Shown here one piece after another: positions 50,336 to 58,603 of a stretch of DNA of 64,000 nucleotides. Every line of letters begins with the position of its first letter. Position 1 is the first letter of the stretch. Source of the DNA: Conexibacter arvalis (GTDB taxonomy: Bacteria; Actinomycetota; Thermoleophilia; Solirubrobacterales; Solirubrobacteraceae); contig NZ_JACHNU010000001.1 of NCBI RefSeq assembly GCF_014199525.1, forward strand, positions 1,218,182-1,282,181, given 5' to 3'. The notes under the pieces are model-generated. The model was not told the DNA's origin and made no database searches. It saw only the letters and a program-made list of their open reading frames with translations. Both the position numbers and the translations under genes were made by a program.

Positions 50336-50339
<4 letters not shown>
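48765..50339 (+). CDS. CHASE3-type sensor histidine kinase
   Basis: A 524-residue membrane kinase. One transmembrane helix near residues 20-45 and a second near 205-225 flank a CHASE3-like extracytoplasmic domain, seen in NQETGVRGFSLSGEDTFLVP. HAMP follows, then a coiled-coil linker, HisKA with the His in VASHDLQEPLRKVASFC and an ATPase with NLVGNALKFRGEG, DNGIGIEPDYAERIF and GTGIGLAMC. All boxes are intact. The ATG starts right after the phosphatase gene, and its stop overlaps the next receiver gene (ATGA). Confidence 0.94.
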
Positions 50340-50782
<443 letters not shown>

Positions 50783-50806
50783 CGGCGGGGCGCGGCCGAC
50801 TCCCGA

Positions 50807-50812
50807 TAGGCT
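50807..50812 (+). promoter_or_regulatory. -10 element TAGGCT before the microprotein
   Basis: TAGGCT lies seven bases upstream of the ATG at 50820, the same arrangement as TAGGAT before the suf regulator. Confidence 0.4.
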
Positions 50813-50819
50813 GCCGCCC

Positions 50820-50906
50820 ATGTCGCCGACGTGGATCTGGATGCAGATCGCGATCGTCATCTGCGTGCTCGCGGGGATCGTGATCGCGATCGTCAAGCTG
50901 CTCTGA
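50820..50906 (+). CDS. 28-residue single-span membrane microprotein
   Basis: MSPTWIWMQIAIVICVLAGI is followed by VIAIVKLL and a stop, i.e. a short hydrophobic peptide with one transmembrane helix and one Lys near the C-terminus. It has its own TAGGCT box seven bases upstream and no ribosome site, as expected for a leaderless transcript. It sits between the Rcp1-like regulator and a Usp gene. The hydrophobic pattern and the promoter make it a good candidate, but no homologue can be named. Confidence 0.5.
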   Translation: MSPTWIWMQIAIVICVLAGIVIAIVKLL

Positions 50907-50987
50907 CCTGCGGGCGACCGGCTCGGACCCGCCCAGCGCGGGGATATGATGCGCGCGCGCCCGATCAACGGAAAGGGAGGGAGGCGC

Positions 50988-51434
50988 GTGTTCGGCTCGA
51001 TCGTCGTGGGAACCGATGGCTCCGATACGGCCCAGGAGGCCGTCAAGCAGGCGATCGAGCTCGCTCGGATCGCTGACTCCGCGCTCGAGGTCGTGAGCGC
51101 CTACGAACCGGTCTCGGCGCAGCGTCTCCGCGACGAGGCGGTCGAGGCGCCGAAGGACCTGCAGTGGTCGATCAGCCCGCGCGAGGACGTCGACGCGACG
51201 CTCCGCGAGGTCGAGGAGCAGGCGAAGGCGGCGGGGGTCGGGACGGTCCGCACCTTCGCCCGCCAGGGCGACCCGGCCGACGCGATCCTCGACGTCGCCG
51301 AGGAGCAGGGCAGCGGCCTGATCGTCGTCGGCAACAAGGGCATGACCGGTGCGAAGCGCTTCCTGCTCGGGTCGGTCCCGAACAAGGTCTCGCACCACGC
51401 GCCCTGCTCGGTCCTGATCATCCGCACGACGTAG
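50988..51434 (+). CDS. Universal stress protein (UspA family)
   Basis: A 148-residue protein: VFGSIVVGTDGSDTAQEAV at the N-terminus and IVVGNKGMTGAKRFLLGSVP, which contains the G-x2-G-x9-G-S ATP-binding loop, near the C-terminus. GTG at 50988 is chosen because GGGAGGGAGG lies directly upstream. A TATGAT box at 50945-50950 is the likely -10. Usp proteins of this type bind ATP and help survival under stress or starvation. Confidence 0.9.
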   Translation: MFGSIVVGTDGSDTAQEAVKQAIELARIADSALEVVSAYEPVSAQRLRDEAVEAPKDLQWSISPREDVDATLREVEEQAKAAGVGTVRTFARQGDPADAILDVAEEQGSGLIVVGNKGMTGAKRFLLGSVPNKVSHHAPCSVLIIRTT

Positions 51435-51942
51435 CGGCGGGTCCTCGCCGCCCGAGCGGGCGGGCCGCTGCGGCGTCGGGCGCGACGGCTGCTGAGCGGG
51501 AGCCGGCCCCCGTCGTGCGTGGAGGCCGGCTCCGCCCGCTTTCGGCACGCAGGCGCGGAGCGCTCGGTCCTGAAGAGCGCTCTGCACACCCGCGCCTTCC
51601 CCCATCGGCGGCCGCGCCGGCTGCGCTGGATCCCGGGCGGTGAGCGGCGCAATCGGCACCCCCTCGCACCGACCCCCTCTGCGCCGCTCACGGCCCGGTA
51701 TCCCGGCGCGCCTTCCCCCTCGGACACGCGGCCGTACCCAAACCTATGTCGGCTGGCTCCCCGGAGTCAACCCCGATATGGAAGCGATGTTCCGAAGCGG
51801 ACAGCTGCACGCCGCCGATCGGTGGAGGTAGCCCGTCAGGTTGGTCCTGACGCGGACACGCGAGCCGTGACGGTTGGGCGCCGGCTGCCACTTCGTCACG
51901 CGTCGGCGCGTGCGCAGGGGGGCCTCCGAGGCCCCGGGCCGC
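51435..51942. other. 508-base gene-poor stretch before the subtilase
   Basis: Convergent gap between the Usp gene and the subtilase. 51730-51860 is less GC-rich than its surroundings and contains the perfect hairpin CGTCAGG-TTGGT-CCTGACG at 51834-51852, plus short frames on both strands, none convincing. It resembles no riboswitch class I can name. The remainder looks featureless. Confidence 0.4.
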
Positions 51943-53373
51943 TCAGCGCGGGTTCGCGCGCGCCGCGCGCGACATGCAGCTCGGCGAGGCGACGGTCGGG
52001 GAGGTCGCGGCGCCGGCGTCGACGAGCCCCCAGCCGTAGATGCGGTTGGGGCCCGGGATGCCGAGCCTGCGCGCGGTCGCCTTTATGCGGCACTCGACCT
52101 GGGCCGGCGTCGGTCTGGCGCCGAGCACCTTGCTGGCGATCACGAGCGCCGCGGTGGCGGAGACGTGCGGTGCGGCCATCGAGGTGCCGTGGTAGCCGGA
52201 GGGGAGGCCGAACCTGCGGACCGAGTTGGTGTAGGTCATCTGGTAGATGTCGCGGCCGCGGTGGCCGGCGACGCAGGCCGGATCCTGCGCCAGCTGCGCG
52301 TCGTTGCCGCCGCCGGGAGCGACGATGTCGAGCCCGACGCCGTCGTTGGAGTAGCTCGCGAGGCAGGCGTTGTCGGTCGTCGCCCCGACGGAGATGACGA
52401 TCCCCGCGCGCGCGGGGTAGGCGACGCGGGCCTCGCCCTCGTTGCCGGTGCTGCCGACGACGACGGCGCCGCGCTTGTTGGCGTAGCGGATCGCGGCGAG
52501 GATGTCGGGTATCTCCGACGCGCGCACGCTCGTGGAGAACTCCAGGCTCAGGTTGATGACCTTGGCGTTGTGCCGCGCGGCGTAGCGGATCCCCTTGGCG
52601 ATCGTCGCGGCGTCGCCGTAGCCGTTGGAGTCGAGCACGCGGATCGGGATCACCGTCACGCCCCACGCGAGGCCGGTCACGCCGATGCGGTTGTTGGTCG
52701 ACTCGGCGATCGTACCGGCGACGTGGGTGCCGTGCCCGTTGCGGTCGACGACCTCTCTCCTGCCGTCGACGAAGTCGTAGGGGGCGACGAACTTCGTGTT
52801 GGCGAAGTCGGGCGAGCGCTTGAAGCGTCCGACGTTGCGGTACGCGACGCCGGTGTCGAGCACGGCGACACGCACGCCGCGACCGCCCGGCGCGCCGGCG
52901 GCGGCGACGTTGCCCCATGCCGCGAGGGCGTTGACCCCGTTGGGGCCGAAGAAGTTCCACTGCACCCCGGCGAGCCCGCCGGGGAAGCCGCGGATGCCGA
53001 CGTCGTCGGGCATCGCGGGCTCCTGGCTGGCGCGGGCGATCGGGTTGGGGGCGGCGTAGGCGACGCCCGGCATTCTCCGCAGCTTCGCGACGGTCGCGCG
53101 GACCTTCCCGGGCTTGACGTGAAGGACGCGCGTGCGCGTGCTCGGCGCCGTCCCGGCACGCGCGCCGACGGCCTTCGCCGCGGCGGCGCGGGCGCCCGAG
53201 CCGGTCCCCGACTCGTAGCCGACGACGACCTCGCCCGGGACGTATGCGGGCGCTCCCCCGTTGGAGGCGGCGGTCGCGCTGCCGACGCCGAGGCCGAGCG
53301 CGACGCAGGCGGCGCTCAGCACGCCGGTGAGGCGCCGGCGGGCGGGATGACGGTGCGGGTGAGGGGTGGGCAA
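51943..53373 (-). CDS. Secreted subtilisin-like serine protease
   Basis: A 476-residue S8 protease. The signal peptide is RRLTGVLSAACVALGLGVGS, and an I9-like prodomain follows (PGEVVVGYESG and RVLHVKPGKVRATVAKLRRM). The catalytic triad is Asp in VAVLDTGVAYR, His in NGHGTHVAGTIAE and Ser in YHGTSMAAPHVSATAAL, with the oxyanion Asn in VVGSTGNEGEA. Several Cys residues (TDNACLASY, QDPACVAG, QVECRIKA) suggest disulfides. The start ATG at 53373 gives a basic n-region (MPTPHPHRHPARRR). tadA is divergent. Confidence 0.95.
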   Translation of the reverse strand: MPTPHPHRHPARRRLTGVLSAACVALGLGVGSATAASNGGAPAYVPGEVVVGYESGTGSGARAAAAKAVGARAGTAPSTRTRVLHVKPGKVRATVAKLRRMPGVAYAAPNPIARASQEPAMPDDVGIRGFPGGLAGVQWNFFGPNGVNALAAWGNVAAAGAPGGRGVRVAVLDTGVAYRNVGRFKRSPDFANTKFVAPYDFVDGRREVVDRNGHGTHVAGTIAESTNNRIGVTGLAWGVTVIPIRVLDSNGYGDAATIAKGIRYAARHNAKVINLSLEFSTSVRASEIPDILAAIRYANKRGAVVVGSTGNEGEARVAYPARAGIVISVGATTDNACLASYSNDGVGLDIVAPGGGNDAQLAQDPACVAGHRGRDIYQMTYTNSVRRFGLPSGYHGTSMAAPHVSATAALVIASKVLGARPTPAQVECRIKATARRLGIPGPNRIYGWGLVDAGAATSPTVASPSCMSRAARANPR

Positions 53374-53450
53374 GCGGTCGGGCGTCGGGGAGGCGGGGAA
53401 CGGCGCAGCCTCAGAAAGCTTGCCGCACGATTCTTAAGACATCATCGGCA

Positions 53451-53465
53451 GGGGAAAGTTTCCCC
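53451..53465. promoter_or_regulatory. Inverted repeat in the subtilase-tadA promoter region
   Basis: GGGGAAA-G-TTTCCCC is a dyad with seven-base arms. It lies 25 bases upstream of tadA and 77 upstream of the divergent subtilase, and could control either. Confidence 0.45.
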
Positions 53466-53489
53466 GAACCAACCCCTTCCTTCGCGCTC

Positions 53490-53972
53490 ATGGGCGCGCA
53501 GACCTCCATGTCCGCTCGCTTCTTTCCCCGTGACGAGTACTTCATGCGGCTCGCGATCCGCGAGGCCGACCTGGCGCTCGAGCACGACGACGTCCCGGTC
53601 GGCGCCGTCGTGGTCCATGAAGGCGAGGTCGTCGCGACCGGTCACAACGAGCGCGAGCTGCGCCAGGACCCGACCGCCCACGCCGAGGCGATCGCCCTGC
53701 GCGAGGCGGCGAGGCACCTCGGCAGCTGGCGCGTGCTCGACGCGGTCCTCTACGTGACGCTCGAGCCGTGCGCGATGTGCGCCGGCGCGATCGTCCTGTC
53801 GCGGGTCCCGCGCGTCGTCTTCGGCACCTGGGACCCGAAGGCCGGCGCGGCCGGCAGCGTCCTGAGCATCCTCGACCACCCGCAGCTGAACCACCGCCCC
53901 GAGGTCGCCGGCGGCCTGCTCGCCGACGAGTGCGCCGCGCAGTTGCGCGCCTTCTTCGCCAGCCGCCGTTGA
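53490..53972 (+). CDS. tadA: tRNA-specific adenosine deaminase
   Basis: A 160-residue zinc deaminase that converts wobble A34 of tRNA-Arg(ACG) to inosine. Motifs: DVPVGAVVVHEGEVVATGHN, HAEAIAL with the His ligand and catalytic Glu, and LEPCAMCAGAI with the two Cys ligands. The first residues are variable, so starts at 53508 or 53544 are equally possible. Next on the same strand is tRNA-Ser(CGA). Confidence 0.95.
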   Translation: MGAQTSMSARFFPRDEYFMRLAIREADLALEHDDVPVGAVVVHEGEVVATGHNERELRQDPTAHAEAIALREAARHLGSWRVLDAVLYVTLEPCAMCAGAIVLSRVPRVVFGTWDPKAGAAGSVLSILDHPQLNHRPEVAGGLLADECAAQLRAFFASRR

Positions 53973-54027
53973 GGCCGGTTCGCACGTCGCCGCCGGCCCG
54001 AACCCGCTACCCTCTGCGATCCACCCT

Positions 54028-54117
54028 GGAGGGGTGGCAGAGCGGTTGAATGCGGCGGTCTCGAAAACCGTTATAGGCCGGACAGGTCTATCGAGGGTTC
54101 GAATCCCTCCCCCTCCG
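54028..54117 (+). tRNA. tRNA-Ser (anticodon CGA)
   Basis: A 90-base class II tRNA. Acceptor GGAGGGG (54028-54034) pairs with CCCCTCC (54110-54116), discriminator G54117. The anticodon stem GCGGT/ACCGT holds loop CTCGAAA, giving CGA, which reads TCG. The long variable arm and the T arm GAGGG-TTCGAAT-CCCTC are clear. A -10-like TACCCT lies at 54008. It begins the lower-GC block of glycosyltransferase and envelope genes to its right. Confidence 0.96.
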
Positions 54118-54269
54118 TCAGCAGCGCCACGCTCCGATGCCGTCATGCGGCGCGGAGCACCGTTCGCGCGAGTGCCCCGGTAAGCAGTCCACTTTGTGGT
54201 ACGTTCGGCGCTCCGCGTCAGAGGGGGTCACATGGGGACCGGGGGCGAAGCGCGCCTGTTGGGACGGTC

Positions 54270-55274
54270 ATGCGCATAGCGTTCATCGCCGATCCGTCGT
54301 TGCCCGGCGCCTGGTACCGGGCAATAGGGCCGCTCGTCGCAATGGCGGCGCATGGGCATGAGATCCGGCAGGTCGAGCGGCCTGGAAGATCGCGGCGCAG
54401 CGAGCTGATCGACGGTTGCGATGTGCTGCACGTCCATCGCTATCACGACGCGGAGACGCTGCGGCTGGTCAAGCGGGCGAGAGCCGCTGGGACGGCGGTC
54501 CTGTGGGACAACGACGACAACCTCGTCGCGATCCCGAAGGGCAGCCCGCACTACCGCGACCTCGGTGGTCTCGCCTCGCTGCGGACCACGACGGATCTGC
54601 GGCGGATGGTCCAAGCCGTCGACGTCGTCACGACGCCGAGCCGGCGGCTCGCGGAGATCTTCGAAGGCTTCGGAGCGCGAACGGCGGTCGTCGTCGAGAA
54701 CTTCGTCCGCGACGAGCTGGTGGACGTGCCGAGAGCGACGCGCTCGGGCGACGGCGTGGTGATCGGCTGGCTCGCCGGCGCCGAGCATCAGTTCGACGCG
54801 GAGCGGATCCCCTTGCGCGACGCCTTCACGCGGTTGCTGGATCGACATGCCGACGTCCGGCTGCGGACGATCGGCGTCAGCATGGGGATGAAGCACGATC
54901 GCTACGAGCGGATACCGAGCGTGCCGTTCGTCGATCTGCCGCGCGCGATGGTCGACTTCGACGTCGGGATCGCCCCGCTGGCGGAGGTCCCGTTCAACGA
55001 GGCCCGTTCGAACGTCAAGGTCAAGGAGTACGCCGTGCTCGGCATCCCGTGGCTGGCGTCCGCGGTCGGTCCTTATCGGGACCTCGGCGAGCGGGAGGGC
55101 GGGCGGCAGGTCGCTGACGCCGACGGCTGGCTCGACGCGCTGGAGCGGCTCGTGACGAGCGGCCGCGAGCGCAGGAAGCTTGGCAAGCGCGCGTCACGCT
55201 GGGGGCGCAAGCAGACCATCTCGCGCAATCTCTCCCATTGGGTCGCCGTGTACGACGCGCTGCTGTCGCGCTGA
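54270..55274 (+). CDS. Glycosyltransferase-like protein, paralogue 1
   Basis: A 334-residue GT-B-like protein, MRIAFIADPSLPGAWYRAIG at the N-terminus. The motif VLWDNDDNLVAIPKGSPHYR is shared by the three paralogues here. The second half has VVIGWLAGAEHQFDAER and SNVKVKEYAVLGIPWLASAV, where Glu in KEYA lies at the donor-binding place of GT4-type enzymes. The Cys-free domain has no signal peptide and no membrane helix. It is likely to build a surface polysaccharide, donor unknown. It is 41% or so like its neighbours by eye, not measured. Confidence 0.75.
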   Translation: MRIAFIADPSLPGAWYRAIGPLVAMAAHGHEIRQVERPGRSRRSELIDGCDVLHVHRYHDAETLRLVKRARAAGTAVLWDNDDNLVAIPKGSPHYRDLGGLASLRTTTDLRRMVQAVDVVTTPSRRLAEIFEGFGARTAVVVENFVRDELVDVPRATRSGDGVVIGWLAGAEHQFDAERIPLRDAFTRLLDRHADVRLRTIGVSMGMKHDRYERIPSVPFVDLPRAMVDFDVGIAPLAEVPFNEARSNVKVKEYAVLGIPWLASAVGPYRDLGEREGGRQVADADGWLDALERLVTSGRERRKLGKRASRWGRKQTISRNLSHWVAVYDALLSR

Positions 55275-55282
55275 CCGGAGGC

Positions 55283-56299
55283 TCAGCCGCGCAGGCGTGC
55301 GCGGGCGCGTTCGCTGGCGTCGAGGTAGGCCTTCTCCCACGCCGCGATCTGCTTTCCGATCGTCTGGCCTTTCGCCCACTTCGAGGCGCGCTTCGCGAGC
55401 TTCCGGCGCTCGCGCGCGTGGGTGATCAGGCGATCGAGCGCGGCGTGCCAGCCGTCGTCGGGGACGAGGTGTCCGCCCTCGCGCTCGCCCATCCCCAGGT
55501 ATCCGCCGACCGGCGATGCGAGCCAGGCCAGCCCGGCAGCGCCGTACTCCTTCAGCTTCACGTTCGAACGCGCTTGGTTCCAGGGGATGTCGACGAGCGG
55601 CGCGATCCCGATGTCGGCGCGCGACAGGAACTTCGGGATCTCGAAGAAGTCGATCTGCTTGACGTGCTCGTACCGGTCGCTCTCGAGCCCGAGACCCAGG
55701 CCTATGCTGGAGATGCGCAGGTCGGCATGGGCGTCGAGCAGCCGGTCGAGCGTCTCGCGCAGGCGAAGCGACTGGTAGTCGACCTGGTGCTCGAGGCCGG
55801 CGAGCCAGGCGACGACGACGCCGTCGTGCCGGACCGATGCGGTGCCGGGAAACGCGTCGGGGAGGTAGTTCTCGATCACGCGCACGTCATCCGCGCCGCT
55901 GGCCCTGAACGATGCGGCGAGCCGTTCGCTCGGCGTCGTCACGACGTCGGCGGCGCGGACGATCGAGCCGATCGCACGGGCGACGGCCGCTCCGCGAGCT
56001 CCGCTGTACTTCGCGTACTTGGGGTTCGATCTGGGGACGTTCGTGAGGTCGTCGTCGTTGTCCCAGACGATGCCGACGCCTCGCTCTCGGAGCTGGTCGA
56101 CCAAGCGCTGCATCTCCCCGCCGCGGTAGCGGTGGATGTGAACGACATCGCTCTGAACGATCTCCGAGAGACGGAACAGCGGCTCCCCTCTGCGGTTGTA
56201 GGAGACGTGATGGCCCTGCCCCATCAACGTCGCCATCGGCTGATAGGCGCGGTAGTTCGAATTGACGCCGTCCGGATCGGAGATGTAAGCGATGCGCAC
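55283..56299 (-). CDS. Glycosyltransferase-like protein, paralogue 2 (inverted)
   Basis: A 338-residue protein, VRIAYISDPDGVNSNYRAYQ from the GTG start. VWDNDDDLTNVPRSNPKYAK, VVAWLAGLEHQVDYQSLRLR and SNVKLKEYGAAGLAWLASPV match the other two copies. GTG at 56299 is preferred because GGTGAGAG precedes it and it aligns with the N-termini of its paralogues. It is on the opposite strand, converging on paralogue 1 and divergent from paralogue 3. Such inversions may result from recombination between the copies. Confidence 0.75.
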   Translation of the reverse strand: MRIAYISDPDGVNSNYRAYQPMATLMGQGHHVSYNRRGEPLFRLSEIVQSDVVHIHRYRGGEMQRLVDQLRERGVGIVWDNDDDLTNVPRSNPKYAKYSGARGAAVARAIGSIVRAADVVTTPSERLAASFRASGADDVRVIENYLPDAFPGTASVRHDGVVVAWLAGLEHQVDYQSLRLRETLDRLLDAHADLRISSIGLGLGLESDRYEHVKQIDFFEIPKFLSRADIGIAPLVDIPWNQARSNVKLKEYGAAGLAWLASPVGGYLGMGEREGGHLVPDDGWHAALDRLITHARERRKLAKRASKWAKGQTIGKQIAAWEKAYLDASERARARLRG

Positions 56300-56376
56300 G
56301 CTCTCACCATCTCGGATCGAGGGCGGTCCTCGCAAGGGCGAGGCGTCGGAAGGCGAGAAACTCGCTCATCGATCAA

Positions 56377-56394
56377 CAAACGTCTGGTAGTTTG
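56377..56394. promoter_or_regulatory. Dyad in the divergent promoter of paralogues 2 and 3
   Basis: CAAAC-N8-GTTTG lies in an AT-richer patch between two divergent genes, 78 bases from paralogue 2 and 63 from paralogue 3. It is a candidate operator shared by both. Confidence 0.4.
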
Positions 56395-56456
56395 GATCGT
56401 GTCGTCGAAGGGGAGCCGGCGGAGCGGCTGGGCCGCTGCCGACGGGGGAGGACGTC

Positions 56457-57512
56457 GTGAAGATCGCCTATCTCGCCAATCCAGAGAGCCCGAACGGCTG
56501 GTACCGCGGGATAGGGCCGATGTCCGCGCTGAAGCGCAGGGGGCACGAGATCCGGCAGGTCATAGGCCTGGGCGGCAGATTCAAGCCGGAGCTGGTGCAG
56601 GGCTGCGACGTCGTCCACATCCACAGGGAGCACGACCGCCCCACGTTGCAGGTGGCCCGGTACGCCAAGGAGAACGGGATCGCCGTCTGGTGGGACAACG
56701 ACGACGACCTCACCTCGATCCCGAAGAACAACCCGTCGTACAGGAGCAGCTACGGCGGCGCCAAGGGCGCCCGCGCCGCGGTCGAGATACGGAAGATGCT
56801 GGAGGCCGCGGACGTGGTGACGACGCCGAGCCGCCGCCTCGCCGAGCTCTACCGAGAGATGGGGGCCGCGCGCGTCGAGGTGATCGAGAACTACGTCCGC
56901 GACGAAGCCGCCGCGAGCGGCTCGAAACGACCGGCCGACGGCAGAGTCGTCGTCGGCTGGGTCGCAGGCAAGGAGCACCATCTCGACGTCGAGCGTCTGC
57001 CGATACGAGCCGCGCTCGCCGAGCTGCTCGAGCGCCGGCCGGAGGTGGAGATCGTCACCGTCGGCGTCGGGCTTGGCCTGCGCAGCGACCGCTACCGCCA
57101 CATCCCCGCCGTCCGCTTCTTCGACCTGCCGGCGGTGACGCGCGAGTTCGACCTCGGTCTCGCCCCGATCGCCGACATCCCGCTCAACCGCTCACGCTCC
57201 AACGTCAAGCTCAAGGAGTACGCCGCCGCCGGCGTCCCCTGGCTCGCCTCCCCGATAGGCGCGTACGCCGCGCTCGGCAAGCGCGAGGGCGGCCGCCTCG
57301 TCGCCGACGACGACTGGCCCCGCGCCCTCGACGAGCTGATCGACCGCAAACGCGACCGGCGAAAGCTCGCTGGCCGCGCATTCAAATGGGGCAGTGGCGA
57401 GACGGTCTCCGCGAACGTCGGTCGCTGGGAGCGGTTGCTCGGAGACGTCGTGGGTTTGGCGCGACCGGAAAGTGATTCAGTGAGACGTCGCATATCGCCG
57501 CGCCTTCGTTGA
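56457..57512 (+). CDS. Glycosyltransferase-like protein, paralogue 3
   Basis: A 351-residue protein with a GTG start and GGGGAGG seven bases upstream. N-terminus KIAYLANPESPNGWYRGIGP, then VWWDNDDDLTSIPKNNPSYR, VVGWVAGKEHHLDVERLPIR and SNVKLKEYAAAGVPWLASPI. It is the closest copy in length to the other two. The extra C-terminal 15 residues are basic (SVRRRISPRLR). The three genes together probably assemble a variable surface glycan. Confidence 0.75.
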   Translation: MKIAYLANPESPNGWYRGIGPMSALKRRGHEIRQVIGLGGRFKPELVQGCDVVHIHREHDRPTLQVARYAKENGIAVWWDNDDDLTSIPKNNPSYRSSYGGAKGARAAVEIRKMLEAADVVTTPSRRLAELYREMGAARVEVIENYVRDEAAASGSKRPADGRVVVGWVAGKEHHLDVERLPIRAALAELLERRPEVEIVTVGVGLGLRSDRYRHIPAVRFFDLPAVTREFDLGLAPIADIPLNRSRSNVKLKEYAAAGVPWLASPIGAYAALGKREGGRLVADDDWPRALDELIDRKRDRRKLAGRAFKWGSGETVSANVGRWERLLGDVVGLARPESDSVRRRISPRLR

Positions 57513-57645
57513 ACGCCCTGTTGGCAGTTGCTGTCGCCGGTGGAGGCGAACGCTGGGCTGCCTGCGGGTCGGGCGCTCTCGACGTGAAGAGGAGGTGGCG
57601 GCACGCGGCCGCCACCTCCCGGTCTCTACCTAACTGCTCGTGAGG

Positions 57646-58239
57646 CTAAACTAGCGTGATGATCGGCGGAGTGCCTAGGACGGTCAGCGTGCCTCTTATG
57701 TTGCCGGAGGCGGGGCAGAATATGCTGTTGCCCGCAGCCCCGGGGAGGTTGTTCGTGTTGAACGTCGCGCCGGTGACGTTCCCGCCCGACACGTTGAATC
57801 TTATGCCGATCAGTCTTCCACCATATAGGCAGCTTCCTATTATCGTATTGAGTAGGAAGCCGGCTGGATTGGCGTAGACGTTTATTTCCGTTATGCCAGT
57901 CGGTAGCACGCCGTCCCAGGAAGAGAAGAGCACCGGTATCGGCGCTGCGGCAGTGGCTAGCACTTGGCCGCTGGTGGCGAGATTGTTGCAGTTGGTGATG
58001 GTTCCGCCTGTCACGCCGCCGACGCGGGTATCGATGACCTTCGCTATGGAAGCAGCGGTTGTGAGCGTGAGTAGCACGTCGCAGACGGTGTCGCCGTCGT
58101 TGAGCGTCAATCTGCCGCCCGCGCCTATAGATGTTCTGTTGATCGAGACGCCTCTAGAAGCCTGGGCGACTGACGTGCTGAACGCGACCGTGGCCAGCGC
58201 CGCGAGGGCCACGAACAGCAATCGAAGATGCTTGGACAT
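57646..58239 (-). CDS. Secreted hypothetical beta-rich protein
   Basis: A 197-residue protein. The signal peptide is HLRLLFVALAALATVAFS with an AQA-S cleavage site. The mature part is rich in Gly, Thr, Asn and Ile (VGGVTGGTITNCNNLATSG and GGNVTGATFNTNNLPGAAGN), strongly predicted beta, with four Cys residues that could form two disulfides. Its codon use includes many ATA, TAT and CTA codons, unlike the neighbouring genes, which suggests acquisition. It may be an extracellular adhesin or matrix protein. It converges on paralogue 3. Confidence 0.65.
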   Translation of the reverse strand: MSKHLRLLFVALAALATVAFSTSVAQASRGVSINRTSIGAGGRLTLNDGDTVCDVLLTLTTAASIAKVIDTRVGGVTGGTITNCNNLATSGQVLATAAAPIPVLFSSWDGVLPTGITEINVYANPAGFLLNTIIGSCLYGGRLIGIRFNVSGGNVTGATFNTNNLPGAAGNSIFCPASGNIRGTLTVLGTPPIITLV

Positions 58240-58602
58240 GATTTCTCCTGATTAGGTTGATGAACTGTTGCGCGAATGGCTCCGTTCGCGAGCCCGCGCA
58301 GGTACGACCGTGTATTGGTGAAGTAGAGGCCCCCTTCCCCAGAGTTGACGGCTGGCCATGGCGCTATCCCTCTGTGCGTCCACGTCGTGCGTGATACGCG
58401 GGGCTTCGGTGCGCAGCGTCACGCGACGCTCCAGCAACAGGCGTAAAATACAACAGGGAAACAGAAGAATGCAAGTCGTCTGTCTGGGCGCTGGCACTGG
58501 CCCCGTCGCTGTCGGGTCCAGGGTGGTGGGCCTGGTCTCCAGTTCGGGGCGCCCTTGCATCGAGAGTCATCAGCGTTTATTGTGGGATATCGTAGCTCCA
58601 CA
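58240..58602. other. 363-base divergent region between secreted-protein genes
   Basis: It contains an AT-rich patch (58440-58475) and the dyad at 58580. Short frames on both strands do not look coding. It presumably carries the promoter of the gene at 58603. Confidence 0.4.
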
Positions 58603-58603
58603 A
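58580..58603. promoter_or_regulatory. Inverted repeat at the start of the propeller gene
   Basis: TTGTGG-N12-CCACAA (58580-58603) reaches into the ATG. It could be an operator or a small hairpin that blocks initiation. A similar CCAC/GTGG core (54191-54201) lies upstream of glycosyltransferase paralogue 1. Confidence 0.4.

Noticed and set aside
51640-51831. A 63-codon frame and an overlapping 34-codon frame with two Cys residues, considered as a peptide precursor
   Set aside because: No ribosome site, no maturation genes nearby, and no leader-like acidic segment.
51700-51900. A riboswitch, for example of the cyclic di-GMP type
   Set aside because: The gap lies downstream of both neighbouring genes and the conserved core sequences of known classes are absent.
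58252-58560. A 102-codon minus-strand frame upstream of the propeller gene
   Set aside because: No ribosome site, no domain, and mixed composition; three other short frames in the same stretch look equally good.
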